Positions 48,770 to 58,016 of a DNA stretch of 64,000 nt are shown in pieces. This DNA is from Nocardioides sp. (GTDB lineage Bacteria > Actinomycetota > Actinomycetes > Propionibacteriales > Nocardioidaceae). Made by a program: the position numbers and the translations under genes. The stretch's first letter is position 1; the number at the start of each line of letters is the position of its first letter. The DNA lies in contig JACJWV010000012.1 in NCBI GenBank assembly GCA_020636915.1, positions 62,001 to 126,000 of the forward strand. Direction: 5' to 3'. Under the pieces are notes generated by a model that made no database searches, had not been told where the DNA came from, and saw only the letters and a list, made by a program, of their open reading frames with translations.

Positions 48770-50173
48770 TCAGCCTGCCTGACTGCTGGTGGTGGCGGCG
48801 GGAGATTGCGGAGGCGCCACGCCGGTCGCGGCGGCCGACGGCGGCGCGGTGGACGACCGGCTCGGGCTCGGGGAGGGCGTCGCGCTGTCCGTCGGGGTCG
48901 GCGTCGGGGTGGGGGTCGCCGTGTCCGTGGGGGTGGGGGTCGGCGTGGGCGTCGGAGAGGTGCTCGTCGGCGACTTGGTCGGCGTGGGGGTGGGCGTCGG
49001 GGACGAGCTGGTCGGCGCCTGACTGGTCGGCTCCGACGGGCCGGACGAGGAGGAGCGGCTCGGCGTGGGCGTGGGCGTCGGCTCGTCGGGGTTGTCGTCG
49101 CCGTTCAGAGCCCGGGCGACCAGGAAGGCCACCAGCACGGCCAGGATGACGACCGCGATCACCGCGAGCACCGGCCACAGCGACCGCTTGCGTTGGATCC
49201 GCTGGTCGTCCTCGGGCTGGTGGCCGGCGGTCGGGCCGGCGACGACCGTGGGCGCGGGCGCCACCACCGGCGGCATCACCTGCGTGTTGTCCACCGGCGG
49301 TACGGCGGCGGCCTCCGTCGCCGCGGTCGCGGGGTCGCGGAGCGCCGCGGCGAGAGCGGCGCCGTCGGCGTACCGGTCTTGGGGCAGCTTGGACATCGCG
49401 CGGCGGACGACGGCGGCGAGGTCGGCCGGGACCGAGTCGGGCAGGTCGGGGACGGGCTCGCGCAGGTGGGCCAGCGCGGTCGCGACCGCCGTGTCGGCGA
49501 CGTAGGGACGGTGCCCGGCCAGGCACTCGAACGCGACGACGCCGAGGGAGTAGACGTCGGACGCCGGGGTCGCCGTCTGGCCCTGAGCCTGCTCGGGGGA
49601 GAGGTACTGGGGGGTGCCCATGACCTCACCGGTCTGGGTCAGTCCCATCCCCTCGGCGGCCCGGGCGATGCCGAAGTCGGTCACCTTGACCTCGCGGTCG
49701 GGGGTGACCAGCAGGTTCGCCGGCTTCACGTCGCGGTGGACGATGCCAGCGGCGTGCGCGGCCGCCAGGCCGTCGGCGGCCTGGGCCAGCAAGCCGCGCA
49801 CGGCGTCGGGGTCCAGAGACTCCTCCGGGCGCAGCAGTGCGGAGAGCGGCTGGCCGTCGACCAGCTCCATCACCAGGAACGGGCGGTGGCTGCCCGACCC
49901 ATCGGTCGCCTCGGTCTCGCCGAAGTCGTAGACGGCAGCGATGTTGGGGTGGTGCAGCGACGCCGCGTGCCGGGCCTCGGTCTCGAACCGCGCGCGGAAC
50001 GACGGGTCGTCGGCGTACTCGTCCTTGAGCACCTTGACCGCGACCTGGCGACCCAGCGTCGTGTCGGTCGCCCGCCAGACCTCGCCCATGCCACCGGTCG
50101 CGATGCGCGACTCGAGGCGATAGCGCCGCGCGTCGTCGGCGAAGGCCTCGCCGGTCGGTCCCTGGTCGCTCAC
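48770..50173 (-). CDS. pknA: Serine/threonine protein kinase PknA
   Basis: 467 aa. Kinase domain (about 17-280) with ATGGMGEV, VAVKVLK, HRDVKPAN and DFG intact, a helix (about 335-357), and an extracytoplasmic tail of TPTPTPTPT/SPS repeats (about 365-467) with no PASTA domain, as expected of PknA. Works with PknB in shape and division control. GTG overlaps the pbpA stop (GTGA). Confidence 0.93.
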   Translation of the reverse strand: MSDQGPTGEAFADDARRYRLESRIATGGMGEVWRATDTTLGRQVAVKVLKDEYADDPSFRARFETEARHAASLHHPNIAAVYDFGETEATDGSGSHRPFLVMELVDGQPLSALLRPEESLDPDAVRGLLAQAADGLAAAHAAGIVHRDVKPANLLVTPDREVKVTDFGIARAAEGMGLTQTGEVMGTPQYLSPEQAQGQTATPASDVYSLGVVAFECLAGHRPYVADTAVATALAHLREPVPDLPDSVPADLAAVVRRAMSKLPQDRYADGAALAAALRDPATAATEAAAVPPVDNTQVMPPVVAPAPTVVAGPTAGHQPEDDQRIQRKRSLWPVLAVIAVVILAVLVAFLVARALNGDDNPDEPTPTPTPSRSSSSGPSEPTSQAPTSSSPTPTPTPTKSPTSTSPTPTPTPTPTDTATPTPTPTPTDSATPSPSPSRSSTAPPSAAATGVAPPQSPAATTSSQAG

Positions 50174-51645
50174 TTGATCACCGCCTCCATCACGGCCTTG
50201 GCGATCGGCCCGCCGTAGACACCGCCGGCGATCTCACCGCGCGGGATGTCCGCCTTCTGGATCATCACGGCCACGGCGACCTTGGGGTCGTCGGCCGGCG
50301 CGAACGAGATGAACCACGCGTACGGCGGCACCGCGTCGATCCCGCTCTGGGCGGTGCCGGTCTTGCCGGCGACGTCGATGCCGGGGATCTGGGCCGGCGA
50401 GGCCGTGCCGTCGGCGACCGTCGCCACCATCAGCTTGGTCACCTCGCTGGCGGTCGTCGACGAGACCGCCTTCGAGAGCTCCTGGGGCTCGGTCTTGTCG
50501 AGGACGTCGAGGTCGGCCGACTGCTGCTCGTCGACGATGTAGGGCTTCATCACCGTGCCGCCGTTGGCGAGGCCCGCGGCGACCATCGCCATCTGCAGCG
50601 GGGTCGCGGCCACCTCGAACTGCCCGAAGCCGGTCTGGCCGAGCTCGGCGTCGTCGAGCTCCTCGGGGAAGACCGACTCCGCCTGCGGCTGGAGCTCGTC
50701 GAAGAACCCGCTGTTGAAGCCGAACGCCTCCGCGGTCTTGGCCATGTCCTCCGCACCGACCTGGCCGGCGATCTGCGCGAAGGAGGTGTTGCACGACTGC
50801 TCCATCGCCTGGGTGAACGGGATCTTCCCGCCGTTGGGGCCGCACGCGCGGCCCTCGTTGTCGATGAGCCCGGTCTCCCCGTGCGTCAGCGGCAGCTGGT
50901 AGGTGACGCCGCCGGGCACCAGGTCGTCGGCCTTGTAGAGGCCCTTCTCGATCGCCGCCGCCGCGGTCACGACCTTGAAGGTCGAGCCGGGGGGCAGCCG
51001 GGTCTGGATCGCCCGGTTGAGCAGCGGCTCGGCGGGGTCGTCGTTGAGCCGGGCGAAGTCCTCGGTCACGGCACCCAGGTCGTGAGAGGCGAGCGCGTTG
51101 GGGTCGTAGGTCGGGAACGACGCCATCGCCAGGATCTTCCCGGTGTCGGGCTCGATTGCGACCACCGCGCCCTGGGTGTTGGGGCCGAGCGCCTTGAGCC
51201 CGTCGTACGCCGCCTCCTGCGCCGCCGGGTCGACGGTCAGCAGCACGTTGCCGCCCTGGGGCGGGTCGTTGCTGATCAGGTCGACGAGCTTGGTGACGAA
51301 CAGCCGCGAGTCCTCCCCCGACAGCACGTCGTTCTGGGTGCGCTCGATGCCGGTGGAGCTGTAGTAGGAGAACCAGCCGGTGATCGGGGCGAACTGGAAC
51401 GGCGCGGGGTAGGTGCGCTGGTACTGGTACTCGTCGTCGGACTTCACGCTCTTGGCGACCGCGCTGTTGCGGCCCACCAGGATCGCGCCGCGCTCGCGGG
51501 AGTACGACGCCACCAGCTCGCGCCGGTTGCGCGGGTCGTCGTTGAGCTTGCCCGACTTCCAGTACTGCAGGTAGCTCGCGTTCACCATCAGCGCCAGGAA
51601 CAGCAGCAGGCAGAAGATCGAGATCGTCCGGATCGGCTTGTTCAT
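50170..51645 (-). CDS. pbpA: Penicillin-binding protein PbpA (class B transpeptidase)
   Basis: 491 aa. One N-terminal anchor (about 7-25), a non-penicillin-binding domain, then a transpeptidase domain with catalytic STFK (in PPGSTFKVV), SCN (MEQSCNTSF) and KTGTA. Works with the adjacent SEDS protein in septal or elongation wall synthesis. The ATG lies 34 bp after rodA. Member of the conserved pknB-pknA-pbpA-rodA-pstP-fhaB-fhaA order. Confidence 0.96.
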   Translation of the reverse strand: MNKPIRTISIFCLLLFLALMVNASYLQYWKSGKLNDDPRNRRELVASYSRERGAILVGRNSAVAKSVKSDDEYQYQRTYPAPFQFAPITGWFSYYSSTGIERTQNDVLSGEDSRLFVTKLVDLISNDPPQGGNVLLTVDPAAQEAAYDGLKALGPNTQGAVVAIEPDTGKILAMASFPTYDPNALASHDLGAVTEDFARLNDDPAEPLLNRAIQTRLPPGSTFKVVTAAAAIEKGLYKADDLVPGGVTYQLPLTHGETGLIDNEGRACGPNGGKIPFTQAMEQSCNTSFAQIAGQVGAEDMAKTAEAFGFNSGFFDELQPQAESVFPEELDDAELGQTGFGQFEVAATPLQMAMVAAGLANGGTVMKPYIVDEQQSADLDVLDKTEPQELSKAVSSTTASEVTKLMVATVADGTASPAQIPGIDVAGKTGTAQSGIDAVPPYAWFISFAPADDPKVAVAVMIQKADIPRGEIAGGVYGGPIAKAVMEAVIK

Positions 51646-51679
51646 GGCAGCCGCCCTGCGGTGGTCGTCATGTGGCCCA

Positions 51680-53080
51680 TCAGAGCTTCACCACCTGAGT
51701 GGCGTCTGAGTCGATGGCCGAGGTGTCGTCCGACAGCTGCGGGACCGGACGCCGGGCCTGGTCGGAGATGCGCAGCAGCAGGGCGATGATCACCCAGTTG
51801 GCGATGAGCGAGGAGCCGCCGTAGGAGAGGAACGGCGTGGTGAGCCCGGTCAGCGGGATCAGGCCGGTCACGCCGCCCACGACCACGAACACCTGGAGCG
51901 CGAAGACGCTGCCGAGGCCGGTCGCGAGCAGCTTGCCGAAGCCGTCGCGGCAGATGAGCGCGGTGCGCAGCGCCCGCTCGACGATCAGGCCGTAGAGCAT
52001 GATGACCGCGATCACGGCGGTCAGCCCGAGCTCCTCGCCGATGGCGGCGAGGATGAAGTCGGAGTTGGCGTAGGGGATCCGGTAGGGGTCGCCGTCGCCG
52101 AAGCCGCGGCCGATCAGCCCGCCCCAGCCCATGCCGAACATGGCCTCGACCGGCTGGTAGGAGAGGTCGCCGTTCTTGTTGTAGTAGTCGAACGGGTGCA
52201 GCCAGATGTCGAACCGGATGCGCACGTGCCCGAAGAGGTAGTAGGCGAGCGTGGCGCCGCCGACGAAGAGGACGCTGCCGACGACCAGCCAGCCGGGGCG
52301 CTCGGTCGCGACGTAGAGCATGATCAGGAAGACGCCGAAGAACAGCAGGCTCGAGCCGAGGTCGTGCTGGAACACCAGGATCCCGAGGCTGATCAGCCAC
52401 ATCGCGAGGATCGGGCCCAGGTCGCGGCCGCGGGGCAGGTCGACGAAGAGCACCCGGCGGCCGGCGAGCGCGAGCGCGTCGCGGTGCAGCACGAGGTAGC
52501 CGGCGAACGCGATGACGATCAGGACCTTGGCGATCTCGCCGGGCTGGAAGCTGAACGGCCCGAGGTGGATCCAGATCCGGGCACCGTTGATGGTGCGTCC
52601 GATGCCGGGCAGCATCGGCAGCAGCAGGAGCACGATCGCGGCCAGGCCGCTGGTGTAGGTGAACCGCTGGAGGACCCGGTGGTCGCGGAGCAGGACCAGG
52701 GTCGCGACGAACAGCAGCACCCCGAGGGTCATCCAGATCAGCTGCTGCTGGGCGAAGGCGTGCGGCTTGCCGGCCGCCTCGGCGGCCAGGTCGAGGCGGT
52801 GGATGACCGCGAGGCCGAGGCCGTTGAGCGCGCCGACGACGGGGAGCAGCACGGGGTCGGCGTACGGCGCGACCAGCCGGATCACCACGTGGGAGCCGAT
52901 CAGCAGCGCGGCCAGCCAGCCGCCGTACGCGAAGAGGTTGGCCGGCACCTCCTGGTCGACCCCGAGCCCGACGGCGACGTAGGCGCCGATGCCGACCGCG
53001 AGCGAGAGCACGAGCAGGAACAGCTCCGCGCCCCGGCGACGCCGGTGCACGAAGCCCATGAGCGTGCTCTGCTGGGCCAT
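51680..53080 (-). CDS. rodA: SEDS peptidoglycan glycosyltransferase RodA/FtsW
   Basis: 466 aa, about 12 membrane helices. SEDS landmarks: GARIWIHLGPFSFQPGEIAK, FQHDLGSSLLFF (with the catalytic-site Asp), MFGMGWGGLIGRGFG, and the ending TGLTTPFLSYGGSSL. Polymerises lipid II as partner of PbpA. The ATG at 53080 overlaps the pstP stop (ATGA); the longer open frame upstream is an out-of-frame reading of pstP. Confidence 0.96.
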   Translation of the reverse strand: MAQQSTLMGFVHRRRRGAELFLLVLSLAVGIGAYVAVGLGVDQEVPANLFAYGGWLAALLIGSHVVIRLVAPYADPVLLPVVGALNGLGLAVIHRLDLAAEAAGKPHAFAQQQLIWMTLGVLLFVATLVLLRDHRVLQRFTYTSGLAAIVLLLLPMLPGIGRTINGARIWIHLGPFSFQPGEIAKVLIVIAFAGYLVLHRDALALAGRRVLFVDLPRGRDLGPILAMWLISLGILVFQHDLGSSLLFFGVFLIMLYVATERPGWLVVGSVLFVGGATLAYYLFGHVRIRFDIWLHPFDYYNKNGDLSYQPVEAMFGMGWGGLIGRGFGDGDPYRIPYANSDFILAAIGEELGLTAVIAVIMLYGLIVERALRTALICRDGFGKLLATGLGSVFALQVFVVVGGVTGLIPLTGLTTPFLSYGGSSLIANWVIIALLLRISDQARRPVPQLSDDTSAIDSDATQVVKL

Positions 53081-54462
53081 CACCCGGCCACCCCGCTGCT
53101 GGAGGTGCTCGTGTCGGTGCTCGTGTCCGGGGGCGCCTGCCGGGCGGCGAGGTCCTGGACCTTGGCCTCGGCATCCGCGAGGTTGTCGTAGGCGATGCCC
53201 TCGCGGACCCGGTCGGCCTCGATCTCGCTGAGCCGGTCCAGCTGCACGTCGGTGGTCTCGTAGGGGTCCGAGAGCGAGATCCCCGCGAGCTCGGTGTTGA
53301 TGCCGCGGTAGATGACGACGCTGCCGTCCTGCTCGCCGACGTAGTACTGCTGCTGGGTCCACGACCACGCCCAGGCGAGCGCGACCCAGACCAGGCCGAT
53401 GACGACGAGCGCGACGAGCAGCCGCTTGAGCCACACGAAGCGCCGCGGCGCGCGCGGTGCGTAGCGCGCCTCCTCCGGGTCGATCGGGTCGGCGGTGATC
53501 GCGTAGCCGGGCAGGTCGTCGGGGATGTCGTCCAGGATCGGCTCGAGCTCGCCGGTGTCCCCGGCGCGGTGGCCGCGGAACAGCCCGCCCATGCCGCCGC
53601 GGCGCTGCTGGCGACGCTCGGCGGCGGCGCCGACCACGAGTGCCTCGGTCGCCTCGCCCGGGCCGAGCGGGGTGTCGGCGGGGACCGCGTCGGCGACCAG
53701 GCACGTGACGTTGTCGGAGCTGCCCGCCTCGAGGCTGGCGCGGACCAGCTCGACGGCGGCGTACTCGGGGCTGCCGCTGCTGAGGACGTCGGCCAGGCGC
53801 CCGTCCGGGAGCACCCCGCTGGCGCCGTCGCTGCACAGCAGCAGCCGGTCGCCGGGGACCAGCTCGATGACGAACAGGTCGGGCTCGGCCTCGTGCACCC
53901 CGTCGAGGGCCTTGAGGATGAGGTTGCGGTGCGGGTGGACCCGCGCCTCCTCCTCGGTGATGCGGCCCTCGTCGATCAGCGTCTGGACGAACGTGTGGTC
54001 GGCGGTGAGCTGGGTGATCTCCCGGTCGCGGTAGAGGTAGGCGCGGCTGTCGCCGACGTGCCCCATCGCGACCCGCGAGCCGTCGAAGAGCGCGAGCGTC
54101 GCGGTGGTGCTGGTGCCGTTGAGGGCGGGGTCCTCGTCGACCAGCTCGCCGATGCGGTCGTGGGCGCGGTGCAGCGCCCCGGCGACCCGACCGAGGAGGT
54201 CGTGGTCGGGGTCGTCGGTCGGAGGGACGTCGAGCTTGCGCAGCTGCGAGATGGCCGTGGCGGACGCGATGTCGCCGCGGGCGGCCCCGCCGACGCCGTC
54301 GCACACCGCGAGCAGCCACGGGCCGACGTACCCGGAGTCCTGGTTGTCCTTGCGCACCCGGCCGACGTCGGAGACCGCCGCGAACCGCAGGCGCAGGGCG
54401 GCCGTCGCCGGCGCCTGGTCCTGGGGCGTGCCGTCGGGCGTGCCGTCGGGGGTGTGCGTCAT
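53080..54462 (-). CDS. pstP: PP2C-type serine/threonine phosphatase PstP
   Basis: 460 aa. PPM domain (about 24-265) with metal-binding SDVGRVRKDNQD, CDGVGG, GHVGDSRAYL, LCSDGASGVL and SSDNVTCLV. Then a linker, one helix (about 346-368, RLLVALVVIGLVWVALAW) and a C-terminal extracytoplasmic domain of ~90 residues. Reverses PknA/PknB phosphorylation. ATG at 54462, 7 bp after fhaB. Confidence 0.96.
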   Translation of the reverse strand: MTHTPDGTPDGTPQDQAPATAALRLRFAAVSDVGRVRKDNQDSGYVGPWLLAVCDGVGGAARGDIASATAISQLRKLDVPPTDDPDHDLLGRVAGALHRAHDRIGELVDEDPALNGTSTTATLALFDGSRVAMGHVGDSRAYLYRDREITQLTADHTFVQTLIDEGRITEEEARVHPHRNLILKALDGVHEAEPDLFVIELVPGDRLLLCSDGASGVLPDGRLADVLSSGSPEYAAVELVRASLEAGSSDNVTCLVADAVPADTPLGPGEATEALVVGAAAERRQQRRGGMGGLFRGHRAGDTGELEPILDDIPDDLPGYAITADPIDPEEARYAPRAPRRFVWLKRLLVALVVIGLVWVALAWAWSWTQQQYYVGEQDGSVVIYRGINTELAGISLSDPYETTDVQLDRLSEIEADRVREGIAYDNLADAEAKVQDLAARQAPPDTSTDTSTSSSGVAG

Positions 54463-54469
54463 CGGCGGA

Positions 54470-54952
54470 CTACTTCCGCAGCTCCAGGACCGTCTTCCCG
54501 ATGCGGACCTGGGTGCCGATGGTGATGGTCGTGGGTTGGGTGATGCGCACCGTGCCGACGTACGTGCCGTTGGTCGAGCCGAGGTCCTCCACGAACCACT
54601 GGTCGCCGGACGCGGCGATGCGAGCGTGCCGGGTGGACACGTAGTCGTCCTCGAGCCGGATGGCCGCGTCCGAACCGCGACCGATGAGGATCGGGGCCTG
54701 GTCGAGCTCGGCGCGGGCGCCGACGTTGGAGCCGGCCGTCACCGCGACGTGGGTCGGTGCGCCCCGCCGCTTGCTCGGCTGCTTCGGCGGCTTGGGGGCC
54801 TTGCCGCCCCGGTCGCCGCGGGCGCCGCGCGCCGCCTCGGGGACCCGCGCGCCGAACATGTCCGAGCGGATCACGGAGATCGCCGAGAGCACGAAGATCC
54901 ACAGGATCGCCAGGTAGGCGATGCGGATGAGGAAGAGGGTGAGCTCGGACAA
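54470..54952 (-). CDS. fhaB: FHA-domain protein FhaB (FipA)
   Basis: 160 aa. N-terminal membrane helix (about 5-25, LFLIRIAYLAILWIFVLSAI) and RSDMFG motif, basic linker, then an FHA domain (about 85-158) with ILIGRGSDAAIRLEDDYVSTRHARI and GSTNGTYV, the phosphothreonine-binding signature. It starts with TTG at 54952, supported by the conserved SELTLFLIR N-terminus and GGAGGG about 14 bases upstream. Docks phosphorylated kinases and division proteins. Confidence 0.93.
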   Translation of the reverse strand: MSELTLFLIRIAYLAILWIFVLSAISVIRSDMFGARVPEAARGARGDRGGKAPKPPKQPSKRRGAPTHVAVTAGSNVGARAELDQAPILIGRGSDAAIRLEDDYVSTRHARIAASGDQWFVEDLGSTNGTYVGTVRITQPTTITIGTQVRIGKTVLELRK

Positions 54953-54959
54953 GTAGTGG

Positions 54960-55667
54960 TCACCCTCCCTCGACGACGCGGACCGTCAGCGTCGTGTTGC
55001 CGATGCGCACCCGCGACCCGTCGTGGAGCTGCGTCGAGGAGATCCGGTGGCCGTCGACCTGCATCCCGTTGGTGGAGCCGAGGTCGGTCACGGAGATCGC
55101 GAGGGTGCCGGAGTCCGAGCCGGCCACGGTGAACTCCACGTGCCGGCGGCTCACCCCGGGGTCGTTGATCCGCACGTCGGCCTCGGTGCCGCGACCGACG
55201 ACCAGCCCCGGGGGCTGGAGCGGGTGGCGGGTGCCGTTGACCTCGAGGACGGCGCGGGCCCGGCCGACCTGGGTGTGGGTGGCGTGGCTGGTGACCTTGG
55301 CCTGGGCCCGGCTGCGGATCCGGAACCGGCCGGTGGTGAGGTCCTCGGCCGCCTCGAAGGCGATCGTCACCGGGCCCGGGAAGGTGTAGCCCTGCTGGTC
55401 GGCGTACACCCCCAGCTGGGTGCGCATCTCCTCGGCCAGGGCGGAGTCGTACGGCGAGAGCCGGTCCAGGTCGGTCTGGGAGAGCTCGACGTGGAAGTCG
55501 TTGGGCACCAGGCGGCGGTCGCGGGAGAGGATCTGGGCGTTGTTGTCGCACTCGCGCTGGAGGGCGGCCGAGATCTCGACGGGTTGCACCGCCGACCGGA
55601 ACGCCTTCGCGAAGGCGCCGGAGATCACCTGCTCGAGCCGCTGCTCGAGCCGCTGGAGTCCACCCAC
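54960..55667 (-). CDS. fhaA: FHA-domain protein FhaA (DUF3662-FHA)
   Basis: 235 aa, shorter than mycobacterial FhaA because the disordered middle is nearly absent. DUF3662 domain (about 1-115: LQRLEQRLEQVISGAFAKAF, PVEISAALQRECD, VPNDFHVELSQ), then FHA (about 150-233) with LVVGRGTEADVRINDPGVSRRHVEF and GSTNGMQVDG. Binds the phosphorylated MurJ pseudokinase in mycobacteria, and the partner gene is present at 10933. GTG 55667 with AAGGAGG upstream is a firm start; first gene of the minus-strand cluster. Confidence 0.94.
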   Translation of the reverse strand: MGGLQRLEQRLEQVISGAFAKAFRSAVQPVEISAALQRECDNNAQILSRDRRLVPNDFHVELSQTDLDRLSPYDSALAEEMRTQLGVYADQQGYTFPGPVTIAFEAAEDLTTGRFRIRSRAQAKVTSHATHTQVGRARAVLEVNGTRHPLQPPGLVVGRGTEADVRINDPGVSRRHVEFTVAGSDSGTLAISVTDLGSTNGMQVDGHRISSTQLHDGSRVRIGNTTLTVRVVEGG

Positions 55668-55869
55668 GCCGCCTCCTTCCTCGGTTCCCGGTCGTCGTGC
55701 CCGCTGTGGCGTCGTCCAAACCGTGCGGACCGGTCTCCCCCGAGTGGGGCACGTCACGGCAGGTGGGCAGGCCCGGCGTCGCCGGGTTGCGTCGATCGTA
55801 ACGGGACGGCCGCAGCCTCCCCGGTTTGGGCACAGTCGACGCGCTGGGATAGCCTTGCCCCCGCTTCAC

Positions 55870-55953
55870 GCGCGAGTGGCGGAATAGGCAGACGCGCACG
55901 GTTCAGGTCCGTGTGTCCGAAAGGACGTGGGGGTTCAACTCCCCCCTCGCGCA
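55870..55953 (+). tRNA. tRNA-Leu (anticodon CAG)
   Basis: 84 nt class II tRNA: acceptor GCGCGAG/CTCGCGC, anticodon stem CACGG/CCGTG with loop TTCAGGT (CAG), long variable arm TGTCCGAAAGGACG, T-arm GGGGGTTCAACTCCCCC, discriminator A; CCA not encoded. Marks the boundary to the accessory region. Confidence 0.97.
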
Positions 55954-55962
55954 CGTGTGACT

Positions 55963-55987
55963 GGCCCCGGGTTGACGATCCGGGGCC
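55963..55987 (+). terminator. Terminator after tRNA-Leu
   Basis: GGCCCCGG and CCGGGGCC form a perfect 8-bp stem with a 9-nt loop, followed by TCGTCC, 9 bp past the tRNA. Confidence 0.7.
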
Positions 55988-56374
55988 TCGTCCATCTCGG
56001 CCAACGGGGTGACGCCGGCGGCTTGGAGTGCCTCGCAATGTTCGGTTGTCCCCGTTGCTGCGGCGTGACCTCCTGATTGGGTCTGTGAGTGCTTGTCTCA
56101 GCCACCTAAGTCGCAGCAGCAAGTCCGGGCGATCAATCCGCGGCAGGTTTCTGGGACGAGCGCGTGGACTGCGCGAGACCCACGTGCACCCTCCCGAGGG
56201 TGTACGTCACCCACTGCAACAAGACCTCTTCGCCGGGGCGCTCGCGAGGGCATGCCGACGCACTGCTGGGCGGTCGAAGTCCTCCTCGCAGGACGCGATC
56301 GGGGTTTGGGTCCCCGAATTGCCGATACGTATGGTGGGCGCTCATCCCGAGTGCTCATGGAAAGGAGCACTGAG
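55988..56374. other. Gene-poor stretch after tRNA-Leu
   Basis: No convincing gene. It holds the palindrome ACGTGCACCCTC-CC-GAGGGTGTACGT (56182-56207, one mismatch), which could be an operator or hairpin, about 170 bp upstream of the small gene that follows. Base composition is lower in GC than the core region. Confidence 0.45.
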
Positions 56375-56629
56375 ATGGACAAGATGATGGGGCCGGCCGG
56401 GGTCACTCCGATGCCATCCACGACGATCGCGCGGTTCGTGGCGATCTACGACGAGTTGTGTCCGACCGTCGACGACGAGGTTCGGGTCGAGGTCTTCGCC
56501 GAGTGCTTGGGCTGGCCGTTGTCGTCAGTCCTGACGGTGGCGGATTGGTGCCGCGACCGCGACCTCATCGATATCGACGCCGGTATGGGTGAGCCCATCC
56601 GGATCATCGAGGGGCGTTACCGCCGGTGA
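56375..56629 (+). CDS. Small hypothetical protein
   Basis: 84 aa from ATG 56375, which has AAAGGAG 7 bases upstream; the longer frame to 56093 lacks such support. Sequence TTIARFVAIYDELCPTVDDEV, then VFAECLGWPLSSVLTVADWCRDRDLIDID, looks like a compact helical, possibly winged-helix-like fold. No family recognised. It converges with the Abi-like gene, with stops 6 bp apart. Confidence 0.6.
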   Translation: MDKMMGPAGVTPMPSTTIARFVAIYDELCPTVDDEVRVEVFAECLGWPLSSVLTVADWCRDRDLIDIDAGMGEPIRIIEGRYRR

Positions 56630-56635
56630 GGTAGC

Positions 56636-57433
56636 TCAGCTGCCGGCCTCGTCGTCCGTTTCCTGATCATCTTGCTGCTGCTTGTCGTCTTGATCCTGTT
56701 CGTCCTGGGTGTGGTCGGGTCGCGAGGTGAGGAGAACTGGGACGCGGGTGGTGGCCTTGATGTGGGCGGCAAGCGAGGGCTCGATGAGGTCGGCCAGCTC
56801 GAGCAGCAGTGTGTGCTTGCGTTGCAGGTCCTCGGTCAGCAGCGGCTCGTGGTGTGCCACCCGGTTGCGGAGCTCGTGCAGCTCGCCAACGCGGATGTCG
56901 ACGTCGGGCCGGGCGGTGCCGGCGGGGAACGCGTGGTGCAGGTAGGGGCGCCACAGCGTGACGTCGTGTGCGCTGGAACTGAGGTAGCGCCAGAATCCGA
57001 ACATCAGTTGCGCGACGATCTTGCCAGGTGCGGCCTGGCGGCCGCCGGCCTCGCGGATCGCTCGGTCGAGGTGCTCGCGGGGCTTGGTGTTGACGTCGAC
57101 CTGGACGTTGACCCGCCGCCCCTGCGCTCGGTCCCACCGTCGCTTCGTTCTCCAGACCGGAGCGAACGCCTGGGTTCCGCACAGCGTCCAGTGCTGCGGG
57201 TAGGTGGTGTGCTGCTCCAGGGCGGTGTTGTAGGCGTTGCGCAGTCCGACCTCGACGTGGGCGAGGTCGTGGAGAATGGCTGAGCTCGTGTCGGTGTTCC
57301 ACTCGTACAGTTCGAGCGCAAGGTCTTGGTCACCTCCGGCGGCGGTCAGATAGACGCCGAACCGGGCAGAGCTCAGCCAGCGCGTGACCCAGGCGCCGGC
57401 GGCGACTGGCTGTAGTGGCTGTGAACTCGTCAT
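56636..57433 (-). CDS. Abi-like (HEPN-type) protein, possible phage-defence gene
   Basis: 265 aa. An N-terminal Abi-2-like region (ARFGVYLTAAGGDQDLALELYEWNTD, LAHVEVGLRNAYN) is followed by a central helical domain with MFGFWRYLSS. The HEPN RNase-type R-x4-H motif is RNRVAHHEP (Arg189-His194). The C-terminus is a Gln/Asp-rich tail. Abi-2/HEPN proteins act in abortive infection, often alone; ribonuclease activity is inferred from the motif. The start is ATG 57433, 7 bp after GATAAT (leaderless); ATG 57442 lies inside the promoter. It stands alone in a region of mobile DNA. Confidence 0.72.
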   Translation of the reverse strand: MTSSQPLQPVAAGAWVTRWLSSARFGVYLTAAGGDQDLALELYEWNTDTSSAILHDLAHVEVGLRNAYNTALEQHTTYPQHWTLCGTQAFAPVWRTKRRWDRAQGRRVNVQVDVNTKPREHLDRAIREAGGRQAAPGKIVAQLMFGFWRYLSSSAHDVTLWRPYLHHAFPAGTARPDVDIRVGELHELRNRVAHHEPLLTEDLQRKHTLLLELADLIEPSLAAHIKATTRVPVLLTSRPDHTQDEQDQDDKQQQDDQETDDEAGS

Positions 57434-58016
57434 CGAGGCCATTATCGGGTAGTCTTCTTCTCGATAAGCCCCAGTGGACCTCTGACCTTCACGGTCATGT
57501 CGCTGGGGCTAAGAACATTTTTAGGGCCCGATGTGGCCCAAAGCCACTCGCGCCGACGCACGGGCGACCCAAGAGCGCAGCCTTCGAACTTTGGGTGCAC
57601 GCGCAGGCAGGGTGAACGCGGAGCCGGTTAGCCAACTGGTGACGCCACTTACCTATCTAGGTTCGAGCAACGGCGCCCGCGTCTCGCCCGGACGCCCGTT
57701 CTACGACAGCCTTATAGAAGAGCTACACCTGATATGGAGTGACCTCCTGTCAGAGTGGCAGCACAGGCGCCCGTCCCGAGCGATCGGGACGGGCGCCTCG
57801 TGCTTCGTCGTCTTGATGGCTGGTGAGCGTGTCGTTGGCGACGCGCGGTCAGACTGATATGCGCGGGTTGGGTACCGCAGGACGGTGTTTCGGCAGGAGC
57901 GGGACCGCGTGTCTAGCGTCGAGCGTCGCGGACGGGGTGTCCGTTGCTCATAGGTGTCTCGCGGGTCGCTCCACGCGCTGCCACCAGCCTGTTGGACGAC
58001 GGAGCAGCTCGGGTGG
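57434..58016. other. Gap between Abi-like gene and IS110 element
   Basis: 583 bp without a supported gene; one 108-codon open frame (57531-57857) has no start signal or recognisable sequence. It contains an inverted repeat TATCG...CGATA upstream of the Abi gene (57445-57467) and a terminator-like hairpin at 57766-57797. The left end of the IS element must lie somewhere before 58016. Confidence 0.5.
57766..57797 (+). terminator. Orphan terminator-like hairpin
   Basis: GGCGCCCGTCCCGA and its exact complement form a 14-bp stem closed by a GCGA tetraloop, followed by the U-containing TCGTGCTTCGTCGTCTT. No annotated gene lies upstream on this strand for over 1 kb, so it may end a non-coding RNA starting around 57480-57700. 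Confidence 0.55.

Noticed and set aside
53081..54319. Extension of rodA to 879 codons
   Set aside because: Out-of-frame reading of pstP; the SEDS protein starts at the ATG overlapping the pstP stop.
55931..55953. Integration (att) site at the 3' end of tRNA-Leu
   Set aside because: No repeat of the tRNA 3' end was found downstream within the window and no integrase gene is present; an att site outside the window cannot be excluded.
56093..56374. Upstream extension of the 84-aa gene to 178 aa
   Set aside because: The extra residues are Arg/Pro/Ser-rich noise spanning a palindrome, whereas ATG 56375 has a good ribosome-binding site.
57531..57857. 108-codon open frame between the Abi gene and the IS
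   Set aside because: No start signal or recognisable sequence, and it runs through a perfect terminator hairpin.
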